Below, in pieces: positions 1-11,100 of a stretch of 64,000 nt of DNA (its first letter is position 1; every line of letters starts with the position of its first letter). This stretch comes from Tetraselmis striata (lineage: Eukaryota > Chlorophyta > Chlorodendrophyceae > Chlorodendrales > Chlorodendraceae), in assembly GCA_006384855.1 (NCBI GenBank), contig VCJN01001983.1, forward strand, positions 62,001-126,000, in the 5' to 3' direction. Under the pieces are notes generated by a model. That model had not been told where the DNA came from. It searched no databases and was given only the letters and a program-made list of their open reading frames with translations. The position numbers and the translations under genes are program-made.

Positions 1-27
1 CCCTTCTCGGCGGAGGACGCGGCCACC

Positions 28-1984
28 ATGGAGGAGCGGCCCGCGGGGCAGCGCAGCACCGGAAGTGCAAGCCCCAGCAGCGAGGGGCGCAGCGAAATAA
101 GTCACGACTCGCCGCTGGACGCGGCGGCAGCGGCAGGCTCACTCTACGTCACCCACAAGGTGCGCGTCTGAAGAGTGTCAGCTACCAACGACCTTCAAGT
201 TACGTATTGCGACGCGGGCGGCCGGATATATCTCGCGCGCATATTGACTCGTACGTCCGGCCGTTAACCTTGCAATTGCTGGCGAACAGTCGCTGCGCTC
301 ACTCGCCCAGACGACGCCCGGTACGCTGGCTCGTAGCTCACGCGTGCGCACATCTGTGGCATGTTCTCGGCTGAGAGGCGGCCGATCAGGCGCGGGCACC
401 GCCGGTCAGTGGTTTCTGTCTTGGGCGAGCCGTCCGCGCGTCGAGCTGACCGACGGCGTCGTTTACGCTCAGAGCGCGCCGCGTGTCGCTGCCGACCAGG
501 CGAACACGCGCTCGGGCCCGCGCGAGACACTCGAGCTGAACAACTCTAATCGCCACTCTGCACCCCCCCCCCCCCTCCCACCCGCTCCCTGCAGCTGACG
601 AAGCTGGACACCCTGGCCGGCCTCGCAGTCAAGTATGGTGTGACGGTGAGCGCTTCGCCACAAAAGAAAACCCGTAGCCAACTACGGTGTCAAGTGCGCC
701 TATGTGGGAGACCGGTGTTCCTCTGTGCCAAGTGCGACACGTCTCACCGCGTTCTAGAACGGGTAGGCTGGCCCGCCTTCCTGTTCTGAGTCAATTTCCC
801 TCTGTACCCTCCTTTAACCACCAGGTAGGAGACATCAAGCGGCTGAACGGTCTGCTCTCCGACTCAGCGATGTTTGCGCGAAGCACGCTGCTCATTCCCA
901 CCAAGCAGCTCCCCGTAGGGTGCGCGGCCTCTCCCCCTGAGACGATCCTAGGAGCAGCACTGTTCTTTCCATTTTCCCCTTTTCCCCCGTCCTGCAGCCT
1001 AAGGCGGAACGCTGCTGCGGCTCCGCCCGTTTCCTTTCAGGGAGGATGTGGCGATGTGGGTGGGCATGATTGTTTCCGGCATGAACAGGCACGGGTCCAT
1101 GCCGCCTCCGGGAAGCAGGCGGAAGGGTAACCAGAACCACCTCGCCATGATGGGCTTCAAGCCGCCCGCCTCAGAGGCGCTCAGCAAGCTCAACGACTTC
1201 TACGGCCTTGCCGACGGTGAACCCCCCCCCCCCCCCCCCCCCCCCTTCTCCTCCCCTGATTCCAGAATTTCTCCTGCGGCTGTCTCAAATTACAGCCCCC
1301 TTGTCTCGTCCTGGTGTCTGACCTGCCACAATGCCCACTGCAGCGGCAGCCGCGAGGAGCGCAGCTGAAGCTGCCCAGCGCGCAGCATCTGCACGGCAGG
1401 CGGCTGCGGAGAATGGCGATGTTGAGGTGGAGCTCATGAATGTCAGCGCATTCGCCGGGGGGCGCGATGGTGAGCCCCCCCCCCCCCCCCCTCTTGGTTT
1501 ACCGACTCTTGTCCGATATATTACAGATACTGTCGGAGGGAAATGAGCATCTGCCCATACCCTCCTGAGGGCCGATATGGTTTCCTGTGGATGCACTCTC
1601 ACATGGAAGTTGGCATGGGATGATGCAGGCCCAAAGGCAGATGACCGCCTGCGCCGGCGCAACCGCGCCGACGGGGAAGACGGGGAGGAGTTTCTGCCGC
1701 TGGTGGGTGACGAGCCGCCGTCGCATGGGCGGACGTTTTCGGCGGCGTTGGTGCCGCCTTCGCCCGCCCGCGTCGCGAGCTCAATGAGCAAGAAGGAGTC
1801 CTTCTTTGATAAGCTGCGGCGCGCAGCGAGCCAGCCGGTGCTGGCGGGCCCGCCTCGCGCGCAGAGCTCTATCTCCAGCGCCGCGGACGCCATCATCACC
1901 GGTGAGGGCGGCAGCCGGCTTGGCAGCGGCAGCGGCCGGCAGGGAATGGCCCCCATGGTCAAGGCCGGCGGCAAGAAGGATTGA
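28..1984 (+). CDS. LysM-domain protein, six exons
   Basis: Exons inferred at 28-159, 595-645, 825-919, 1041-1216, 1344-1469 and 1629-1984; all junctions are GT-AG and the phases agree, giving about 287 residues. Exons 1-3 together encode one LysM domain (YVTHK, then TKLDTLAGLAVKYGVT, then VGDIKRLNGLLSDSAMF and STLLIP). LysM binds N-acetylglucosamine polymers in secreted proteins, but no signal peptide is visible here, as in the intracellular plant LysM proteins this resembles. The middle is Ala-rich; the last exon has a Ser-Lys motif (SKKESFFDKLRRAASQP) of the kind found near the C-terminus of plant homologues. The start at 28 lies in a good context (ccaccATGg), but the frame is open to the window edge, so an upstream start is possible. 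Domain call seen in sequence; function inferred. Confidence 0.8.
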
Positions 1985-2534
1985 TTAATTTTCCCGAGCA
2001 AGGGCGCCACGTGTCGCCTAGGCAGCTCTGCCCGGCGCCGCCCTAGCCACTGGTATTTCCTCGACTCTCAACAGATAGCGGTGTTGGCGCGCAATCAAAA
2101 TAGCATTCGTGGTGGTGGAGGGGCAAACTGCCCCTCTTCGCCTCCTCAGCCCATAGTGTGGCAATGCTGCCCGGGTTGAATAAGTTAAGCGCGCCCTTCC
2201 CCCCCCCCCCCCTTACCCCCCCTTGATATCTCCGTGCTTGGAACTGCATGTGTAACAAGGTTCCTTGTCATGAGACATCTGCAGCCAAGGCAGGGAGATG
2301 GGGAAGAAGTCGCTAGCGAGTCCTAGAGGATATATCTGTTATCCCGCTATCACACAAGAACATTGCCTCTCAGCACATCAGCCCCCGGACATCTGGTGGA
2401 ACTTGTGCGGCCCGTTGTGCCTGGTACTCTCGAGTAAGGCAACATGAGGATCGTTCCATCAGCCGGGTGTCAGCAGTGATTACAGATTTACACATACATG
2501 GGATGGCGGGCACTGGGTGCGAACGCCCACACTC
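1985..2534. other. Intergenic, 3' side of LysM gene
   Basis: This spacer between convergent genes contains a C run near 2200-2220 and a TGTAA pentamer at 2251-2255 that could be a polyadenylation signal of the LysM gene. No coding region is supported. Confidence 0.5.
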
Positions 2535-3010
2535 TTACTTCTTAGAGGTATCCTCTGCGATGAAGAATATGTAGGCTGCATAGGCGATCGCCACAGCCAC
2601 GCCAGCCAGCCCTGCCTGCAGTGCCGGCCAGGTGGCACACAGTTTGGGACCTGTCTCATTTACGCTTAGGGGTGGTCGGCGGAATGCCCCTTTTCCGTGG
2701 GAAATCCACAGAGTGAAAAGTGTCCGATTTGAATACTCTGGAACTGCTTGCCTGGCGGTGACACAACCACCGAGCCCCAATAATTATGAGCGGAACCTCT
2801 GAAGTAGATGAGGAAGAGAGGAGGGGGTTGAGGGGGGCGTACTGTGCGGGCGGTGGTGGTCAGAGCCGACACCGCCGCGTTCTCCAGCGCGATCAGGCCG
2901 CCGATGAGCAGTCGCTCCAGGCCCACCAGTCCCAGCAGCGCCAGGCGCTGCAGCAGCACGAGTAGCGCCACCCCGCCCAGCACGACTAGCAGCCAGCGCT
3001 TGGGCGTCAT
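2535..3010 (-). CDS. Small predicted membrane protein, two exons
   Basis: On the minus strand exon 1 is 3010-2843 and exon 2 is 2654-2535. The donor is ACA|GTACGC and the acceptor GAG|ACA, both phase 0, giving about 95 residues. Exon 1 starts MTPKRW and continues into a long hydrophobic stretch (LLVVLGGVALLVLLQRLALL). Exon 2 has a second membrane segment (AGVAVAIAYAAYIFFIAE) and a charged tail ending DTSKK. The lysine pair at the very end could act in ER retrieval, though the exact KKXX spacing is absent. Family not recognised. Another acceptor four bases downstream would destroy the second membrane segment, which is why 2654 was chosen. Further upstream exons cannot be excluded. Confidence 0.45.
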
Positions 3011-4508
3011 CCGCTGCGCTCTGATCCAACGTCCTGCATTGAGCCCGCGGGGCGTGAGGGGGCTCAGTCTACGCTGTCCAGCGCTTATGAAGTCGTCACC
3101 TGCATCCCGCACACACGGACGCGGATGCCGTATAAAAACAAGGCTCTGCCAGCTCACAGCTGCTCGTCCCTCTCCAGGTGGCGCCGGCGATAGGAATCGA
3201 GTCGCATCACGGGGAGCACGTGGCTATTCAAGTGTCCCAAGGCAGGGCGTGCTGGCCAAGCACCTGGCGGAAAGTCAGGACGCCCTTTGCCTTCATCTCC
3301 ATCGCCGCTGGCTCCCACCAACACCCGCCCCGCTCGACGGCCTCCGCACGTGTGCGCCGGCAGCCCCCAGCGCCGCACAGTCGCAGCAAGCGAGCAAGGT
3401 GCTCGGGGAGGTATGAGCTTGAGCACGCCGCGCTGTTGGGGCGCTCTCGACGCCCGAGGCCGCTGCGCCGCTGCGCAGCTCCCGGCCGACAGCACTGACA
3501 GCGGTGCGCACAGCATGACCCCTCAGCCCCTAGCACCCCGAAGCTGCTTTCACAAGGCCACAGGACGAGTCCGTTCAGGTGCACTAAACTGTAGCGATAT
3601 CCAGCATTCTGCTCTCCAACGTCGCTGTGTTCCTCTGCTCCGCGCGCGTCGAAACTCGACCGCAGAAAAGGTCTGGCGAGTATCAAGGGCTGCCGCCGGG
3701 CACAACTCCGTGCACAGGAATCCTTAGTGATTAAACCCCAATTACTCCTTGGCAACCGCCTGAGGAGATATGGCAAGATATGGGGATATGGCGCCCGGGA
3801 TTTTACTGGGAATGGGAAATTTTTCCCAGCTATGGCGTCGGGCCCTCCTCACATTGCCTTCTTTGTTGCACATGTATCGCACTCCCGAAATGCTTTGCTC
3901 CGCGGGTTGGGGCTTGCTCGAATGGGCCGACGCCCAAACGGGTAGGGCGGACCTTTCGGGGTCAGTGCCGGGTATTTTGATGGCAGTGTTTTAGACGGTG
4001 ATCCAACAGTGTTGGAAATTCTGTAGCCTTCAATTAGTCTTGCAGAATGCTTCGGCAATTTGCTTGACTATAACGGAGCGTCGCCTACCCAAAGCTTTCC
4101 GTAACTGGATTGCTGCCTTAACGGCCGTCGTAGAGACGCTGCAGGGGTTTCACTGGTACCAGTCCTGTCCCCGGAGGCGAAAAAAACAAATAGCAAGATG
4201 CTGTAAAGTCGCAACACGACAAATGTACATGACGATTTACGCGTCGCGCGCGCCGCCCCCTTTTTTTTTGGCCGGGCGGCAGTAGTGCGCGCGCGCTTCT
4301 CGCCGGCATATTAAGGACCGCGGCGGTTCATTTTCTCCGCATCCAAGGATCCTCAGCAGGCTGCACACACTCGTCACCCGCGAGCATCCCCCGCCCTCAC
4401 CCGGCTCCGCTGCGCCGCCCCCCTGCCCCCCTTCTCGCCCTTGCCCACATCCGACCTCCCTTCGGCTTCCTCCGCCGCCGTCCTGTCGTATTGCGCTGCG
4501 CTGCTCCG
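3011..4508. other. Intergenic region between divergent genes
   Basis: This 1.5-kb stretch lies between the divergent membrane-protein gene and the Kelch/MYND gene, so both promoters should lie here. GC-rich open frames on both strands at 3150-3500 lack convincing splice partners. A run of T at 4261-4269 and a pyrimidine-rich segment at 4370-4500 precede the Kelch/MYND start codon. No element or RNA gene recognised. Confidence 0.4.
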
Positions 4509-5114
4509 ATGGCGTCGTCGCCGCCGTCGTACCGGCCGGGCATGCCAGTGAAGTCGGCGGAGGAGGCAGGCGCGGCTATCGACTGGTGGCAGGAGGCGGA
4601 GCCGGTGGAGGTGCCGCAGGCGCTACGCGACGATGGGTCAGAAGGGGCGCCGGTTAGCGCGGCCCACCTCGCCCAGCGCGACGCCGCCGTTGATGCGTTG
4701 CGCCGCCGGATAGAGGGCCTCACCGGCAGCTACCTCGCGAGCGGCACCACAAAGTCGGCGCGCAAAGTAATCGCCGCGTCGATGGCCAACTGCCACGTCA
4801 CCATGGGCTCCGTCTACGTTCCGGAGCTGCTCCGCCTCCCGCAACTGGAGGCGCAGAAGCGCTGGCACCGCGTGGTGTTCGAGGCGGAGACGGCGCTGTT
4901 CTACAAGCCGCGGCTGCCGGATGCCTTGGCGCTGCTGGGCTTTGCGCAGATCAATCGGTGTCAGTACCCGGAGGCGCTGGCCACCTTAACCCGGGTCAGC
5001 GCGACCCCGCTGAGCAAGTTCGAGATTCCGATGGCGCACTCGGTGATGACCGATCTCATGGAGACGTAGGCGCCCGAATCATGTTAAGATTCGGGGAGTG
5101 GCGGAAACAGGGAG

Positions 5115-5158
<44 letters not shown>

Positions 5159-8100
5159 GAAGGGGGGATTGAGTCAAAATCCACTACTGCTGTCGCTGCA
5201 GGATCAAGCAGTGGCTGCGATCCGTGCCAGGAAGGTGGTCGCTCATTCAGGTCAAGGGCGAGGAGCCGCCCCCGCGCCTCGCGGCTGCCTACTGCCAGTC
5301 TGCCACCGAGCTGTACGTATTTGGGGGGGATGGCGGGCAGACGGAGGCGGCGGGCGCGCGGCTGCGGTCGATGTCCACGTCTCAATTGTCGAAGGCGGTG
5401 ACCGCGATGCCGCAGGAGCGGCTGGCGCTGCTGCAGGTGGCGCCATGGAGCTAGAAGGGAAGGGGGGGGGGGGTGGGGGGGGGCATGCCCAGGGTTGGAG
5501 CGCCTCACACGCGACACTTGTTTCAATACCACTGCATCACAAAGCACCGAACCATTTACAGCAATGAGCCCGTCCCGTGATAATATGTGCGATTAATGCA
5601 AGTTTTACCAATGGCGCTGCGCGCGAATTCGAGATGTTCAATGGCGAGGGTGAGAAATGAGAACACAGTTTATTGAATATGTACCTTTTCCTAAATGGCA
5701 GAAATTTTAGCAACGGCCAGGTTATTGTGTGGATAATATAGAATAAATGATGAAAAGAAACTCGCACTATCAAGCTTGGCTGCCTGAAAAGTGTATGACC
5801 CGCCTTCAGCATCGCAGCTGACGGCTGAGCCGGTCCCAACACCGCTATCCGAATTGCTGTGTGGTTACGGGGACCATCGGCTGACTGGGCTCAGTGTGCC
5901 ACATGACAGCGCCGCACGGGCTTCAGCACGGAGGAGGACCCTCACGAGACGCTGCTGAAGCTGTTGTACACCCCCGCCAACCTGCTGCAAGACACATGGC
6001 GCGCACCCACCCACCCCGCCTTCCCGCCCGCCCGCTTTCCCGTCCGCCCGCGTCATTTCGCCAGATAGTCACTCTGCCAGTGGCGCTGCACCCGCCGGCA
6101 TCCGCCCCCGGCTCCCTGTACCTGCTGCGCCTCAAGGTTGTGCTCGAGTAGTCTTAACCTACGCTGCTCCATTTATTGAGCCGACTATGTTAGGTTGAGT
6201 GAGGTGACCCTGAGAAGTTTGTCGGTCACGGAATGATACCCAATTAAGTGCCCCCCCCCCCCCCCCCCTTGACTGAACTGAAAATTGCAGCTTACGTACA
6301 CCAATTACACTTAAACTCGGAATGGAAACGTGACTCAAGCTATGCTTTGACAGGGAAACCTGCTGAAGTTGTGGTAAACTGCCTGAACTCCGCGGAAACT
6401 AATGGACTAGTTTCTACTCTAATACCCCACACGGAAGTGTCCATCCCCTACAGAAGTGTTCAACAGATCTTTACGATGGTTGCGCTACTAAGCTAGACAG
6501 CCAATAAAAGTCGGTTTCAAATGGACGTACGCACAACCCTGCTGCGCATCCCAACGCCCTTCAGGGCCCTGGACCTGCAGACCCTGCGATGGCGCAACCT
6601 GCAGCCGAGCGGCGCTCCCAGGTGCGACCCCCCCCCCCCCCCCTGCTGCCCCGCTACATGCAGCGGCAAGGGCAAGGCCGGCTTCGACCGGGCGTGCGCG
6701 ATGCCGCACTTCCACTGAATACAAGTGACAACATTAAAGCAGCACCAAAGAGGTATCAACGTATCAACGCGAAATAGCCCCCAGCAACTGCGGGCGCCGG
6801 TTTACCTGTAAGCGCCCTCAATATATAGCCTCAAATCGCATGCATGCAGCCTATCACAACATTCCCTAGTATTCTGCAGCTATGGTTTCCCATACATTGG
6901 ACCTCTGGCAGGCAGGGCGGGTTCTTGTTCGCAGTGTTCTCATTACCGCGTCGGCACCCTGCCCCCCCCCCCCCCCCCCCCCCACCTCTCTTGCGCACTG
7001 CACCTCGCCACCGCTCGATGCGCAGTAGTACACACGCTGCCCACCTCACAACCTGGCAACATGCCACGTGTTGAGGGCTGCTCCCATTTAGGCGCTATGA
7101 TCAAAATACCGGTGCCGGCGTGCGTGTAACACCCCTTATTATTATAAGCCTCAAATTGGGCTCGCATGCAACATATAGGGAGAACAGTTGCTATGGTTCC
7201 GCTATAGGTTTGTCTGCAGTGGACCTCTGGCAGGCAAGGCGGGTTCTAGTTCGCGGTGTCCGCATTCCCGCGCCGGCACCCGTAGTTCCACGCTGCCCTG
7301 GATCGCCGCCCACCCTCCGAGGACCCGTGTGCAGTGCCATCGCGTCACAACACGCCAATGTATGCCTCATGTGTGCCTAAGCCAGCGCTAGGAGCCAAAC
7401 ATGCGGTACGTGTGCCGTCTTGTTTGTACCAAACACAGTATAAATGATGCTTTAAGGGGGGGTCATGGGGGAGGGGAGTTGGCGTGACTTTGTATTGCCC
7501 AATCTTTGGGCTCTCTTGGAGCTGGGAGTTTGCCCACCATCTTAACACCTACACACATTTTCTGGAGGTTTTAGAGGGCACTGTGACAGACCAGAACCCT
7601 GGTCCCCGAGGATTACGTATTTGGTGGCCAAGTTTAGACTTGTCCATTTGGACAAAATTTGGACACTTGGTATTGTTCAAATCATGTCCAAATGGACAAA
7701 CCTCCATGTGGCCACCACACCGATCGATGCGTAATCGGCGAATTTCCAGCCTCAACCCCCTTTCAAAAGTCCTGAAAAGTGAAGTACAGGTGCGCATTGT
7801 CCAAAAGCCAGCTCTTGGACAGTCTTTGGTACATCCGTATCCCTGAACCATAACAGCGCCATCTGTCCTTCCCTCCAACTGCACGGCGTTCGTTGAAGGT
7901 TCTTTTGGGGGCTGCAAACAGTGCCTGACGCGTGCTGGGGCCGCACGCTGTGCTCAGCCCGCGGCAGGGGGCCGCCCTTTGGCTGTGGGACGGCGCCCTG
8001 TACTGCCACGGCGGGGAAGGCAAGGACTGCAGGAGCTTCGGCGACCTGCACGTGCTGGAGCTGTCCGCCGGCGCACGCGCCTGGCGGCGCCTGCTCCCCA

Positions 8101-11100
8101 AGGGCGCCGCGCCGCCCCCCCGCTATCGCCACTGCGCGTTTGTGTACGCCGGCGACAGCTACCTCTGGGGGGGGCGGGTGCAGGGCGACGGTGACACCAA
8201 CCTGTACAAGCTCAGGTGAGACGGCGGGCGGGCCTCCACCCCCCCCCCCCCCCCCCCCCCCCCTCCCCCCCGCCCCCCTCGCCCCCCACCCCCTTAGCGC
8301 GTGGCCAAGTGTTGCAGCGATGGCACTGCGGGATGGCAGACAGCACTGTGACGTACGATAGGAACTTCGGGGCGTACCAGCTATCGTATTCATTCCGAAT
8401 ATTCCCGGACTAGTTTACCGGGAACGTCGCCCGCCCAAGCGCGCATACTATATACCCGGCCACAAATAAATGGTGCCCCCCCCCCCCCCCGGCCGGCCCC
8501 GCCTGTCTATAAGGGGCGCATTAATTGCAATGTTTGAATGGAGCTGGACATTTCGCGTTTGTAATGGGCGTTTAAACGTAAGCCTTCCCACTCGTCGAAA
8601 CGGGGTCCGCCTAACCGCGTTTAACGACTACAACGCGCGATTAGTCGCCTGTATATATCGCGCCTAACGTTAGGCGTCACAGTACTTTAAACTTGGCGGT
8701 AAGGATGAGTACGGCAGCGGAGCCCTGCATCAAAGTACTATAGCGAGTAGCGGGTACTCGGTAGTCACGAGTGCACAAAGTACGACACGAGTACACGAGT
8801 CACTGTACTTTACGGGAATCGCCGCCCTTCATATCTGCTATTAGGCGCGCGCCTCCTCACGAGTACGCGCGGAAGATACCCGCGTGATGACGAGTGATGA
8901 TGACGAGCAGGCGGGGCAGTAGGGTACTGGTCGATACACAACAAAGGCTGCAAAAATGCATTACACGGTAGTCACGGTTGGTTTTGTGATTTAATAAAGG
9001 TGAGGTGACAGGCTGGATCAGCGGCCAATGAGCGTCGAGCTTCGGGGTGTGGTTAAGCGGACATGGGCGCGCCTACTCCTAGCTGGCAAATTTAACGTCA
9101 AGGCACCGGACATTTTCGGATTTATGGCGGAGGGGTCGGCAACTGCATAAAGTATTAGGGAAATACTAGAAATTTAATTACAATGGGTCTACTACCGCCC
9201 CCGGCCCGTGCCCGCCCCCCCTGGCCTGCGGCCGGCTGGCTCCGCTGCCGCCGGCCTCTTCCTGGCGCCGGCACGTGGTGTTATGCCCGCTGTCGGCTCG
9301 GGTGCTGACTGCCCCTTATTGCCCGCAGCTACTTCTGGGGCATGCTATTCATGGCAGCTGCTGCCATCTGCTGCGCCCCGCGGCTAGGGAGCTTGTTTGA
9401 CGGGGCTGGCATGATGCCGCCGCGCGCTCCCGTTGCGCTTGCTTCCTCTGGCGTCCAGCCTGCATCCTCGCAGTAGCGTCCTGAAGCGCCGGGGATCTAG
9501 CCGCACGGGGAACATGAGCTCGTCGAGCGAGCGGGGGAGGGGGGCTGTAGCCGGTAGACAGGTCTTGCACCGGAGCGCCGTTCTGGTCGATTCCGGACTG
9601 CGGTAGTGATGAAAGAAAAAACACTTAGTCGCCGACACTCGCTCGGGCAGCGACAACGTCAGCAGCTAGCTACACGATGAGCAGGTAAACCGGCCGGCAA
9701 GCGCACCTTTGCACTAGGGATGCAAAGAACCCTTGCTGCATGCGTCGGCTTCATCGATTTAAGCAAGGCAGCTTGCTCCTCCTCCACGGTCAATTAGGGT
9801 GGGCAGACGGGCCGTTCAGCTTGACCAGTCAAAAACGCTCGACGTGTCATCGGCGCTGACTGTCGTGAGGTAGTAGCGCAGGGGCGGGCCGCGCGGGACA
9901 GGCGGGGGCTCGCGTGCTCCTCTCGGCAGCATGATATCTTCCCACGACGCGTCATCCGTCCCGGCAGCGGCATGGAAGGTGCTGACGGAGGCCATGGTGG
10001 CACGGGGGGCGAGCAGGGCGATCTGCTCTTCATGCGAAGCGGTCAGCATAAATAGGCGAAGAGGAAGTGCCGAAGAGTGAAAGTGCGCGCGCGGCTGGTG
10101 GCTCATCACGTACTTTATATCATTGCATCAGTCTCGAGTAGTAATGGTACCTCGGTACCCGGGGCGTCACAATAACATAATCAATGACACTACGATGCAT
10201 CTGCTGTTGTATGTAATGCACAACGCGTTTCACATTAATCTTATTGCTGAACAGATTACATGCAAATCAACATACATACCACAAATGACATGAAATTCAC
10301 AAAAGTACAGATGTGTATAACGGCAAAGACAAATGCAAACTTTTGTGTCAACATCGGTTGACAATGCTTGCTCGCGACGATACTGCAGTACACCGCGGCA
10401 TCCATGCGTAACATTGACCCATGTTGTCGGTATCAAAAAAAAATGTTGTGAGTGTGTCAGGAAAATTAGTGAAGCAGGCATGCGCGCAATATGTGCAAGC
10501 ATAATGCAGATTGGCCATGTTTCGTAAGATAGTATTGCTTAACATTACATTTGGAAACCCCAGACCCAACCGACGCCTATATGTATCATGCGCCTGCCAT
10601 ACTACGCAACTGCTCCCGCAACATATGGATATGCTCAATTCACACACGCCACGGTTGCTACGTATATGCTACTACTGCATGGCATCAACACCGCCATCAT
10701 CCTCATCGAGGGCGGCGATGTCGTAGGCATGGGAGTGCTTCAAGTAGGAGCACCACCCGTGCCGGGCTGCACTATGAGCATCAGCGCAAAGTGCAGGAAA
10801 GCAACAACAACATGTAAGATGCTTCAGCAATAATATATCACACAGGTGGCCCATCACCTGATCATCTGCCTCGGCACAGCGTCACCGGCGGCCCTTTGCC
10901 GCCGCCCCCTGCCAGCAGTGCTGCTGGCCTCTGTCCATGTATATGTGACAAGTCTGCCATGCACAATCCTGGGCGGGAAGACAAAGTCCTGGTGGAAGAC
11001 AGTGTTGATCGGGCCCTCCCACAGTCCAGTGCTCATAGGCGTTGATAGCACGCATCTCCAACTGCAAACACAACGGGAGGCGAAGTCATCGCGCTGTTTT

